This document shows positions 5,477 to 5,621 of a DNA stretch of 5,621 nucleotides, in pieces; within the stretch, counting starts at the first letter, position 1; each line of letters opens with the position of its first letter. The notes below the pieces were generated by a model, which was given only the letters and a program-made list of their open reading frames with translations, made no database searches and was not told the origin of the DNA. This stretch comes from Pseudomonadota bacterium (lineage in GTDB: Bacteria; Pseudomonadota; Alphaproteobacteria; Rhizobiales; Xanthobacteraceae): positions 1 to 5,621 of the forward strand of contig JAJYAH010000512.1 in NCBI GenBank assembly GCA_021779635.1, read 5' to 3'. A program made the position numbers and the translations under genes.

Positions 5477-5621
5477 GAACGCCCTTTTTGCCGGAGCCGA
5501 CGGTGGCGGCGAGCATTGGGCGATCGTCGCTTCGCTCGGCGAAACCTGCAAACTCAATGCCGTCGATCCGCAACGCTATCTCGCCGACGTAATCGCCAGG
5601 ATCGCGAACGGTCATTCCAAC
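5474..5621 (+). pseudogene. tnpC: IS66-family transposase (TnpC), C-terminal part after the RIT insertion
   Basis: The plus-strand frame here encodes KNALFAGADGGGEHWAIVAS, ETCKLNAVDPQRYLADV and ARIANGHSN. These are the conserved C-terminal IS66 TnpC blocks that should directly follow ALNR, where the upstream fragment breaks off at 1978. The frame is open to the window edge, and the last few dozen residues and the IS66 right end should lie just outside. It has no start of its own. The sequence between the junction and the element repeat contains no credible ribosome site. Alone it encodes a fragment without the DDE residues and is non-functional. Confidence 0.92.

Overview
The window is GC-rich DNA that looks alphaproteobacterial, probably Rhizobiales-like. 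This is inferred from the GC-rich codon use, the rhizobial flavour of the IS66 transposase and the M20-type amidohydrolase. No rRNA or other lineage marker is present, so the host call is tentative.

Layout. Bases 1-690 (+) hold the 3' part of an M20-family metallo-amidohydrolase gene that begins outside the window. A 270-bp spacer follows. At 961 a GNAT acetyltransferase gene starts from TTG behind a GGAGG site, but it is cut off in its acetyl-CoA motif at about 1242. There it runs in frame into the middle of an IS66-family transposase gene (tnpC). This IS66 remnant lacks its 5' half, carries a +1 frameshift in a run of five C (1455-1459) and is interrupted at codon ALNR (1973-1978). Its missing 3' part (RKNALFAG...) resumes at about 5472 and runs off the window end.

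The interruption is a 3.5-kb element, best placed at 1978-5473. Near its ends it has 46-bp inverted repeats (44/46 identical), and its only genes are three overlapping tyrosine recombinase genes on the minus strand (417, 320 and 336 aa in transcription order). Each protein keeps a full R-K-HxxR-H-Y catalytic set. This is the architecture of a RIT (recombinase-in-trio) element, here without cargo and apparently intact. The genes are tightly coupled: an ATGA overlap between the first two and an 8-bp overlap between the second and third. They should be read from one promoter near the right end.

RIT elements as a class are already known, so the trio is not a new system. The features that deserve attention are in the DNA around it: a symmetric 8-14-8 site at the right junction with a weaker counterpart on the left; a 10-bp inverted pair of TTATGTGCAG near the right end with a third partial copy; a hairpin that buries the ribosome binding site of the first recombinase; and an IS66 interruption from which the target sequence can be rebuilt almost to the base. 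The history reads as GNAT gene, then IS66 junction with deletion, with the RIT element inserted into IS66. The relative timing of the frameshift cannot be resolved.
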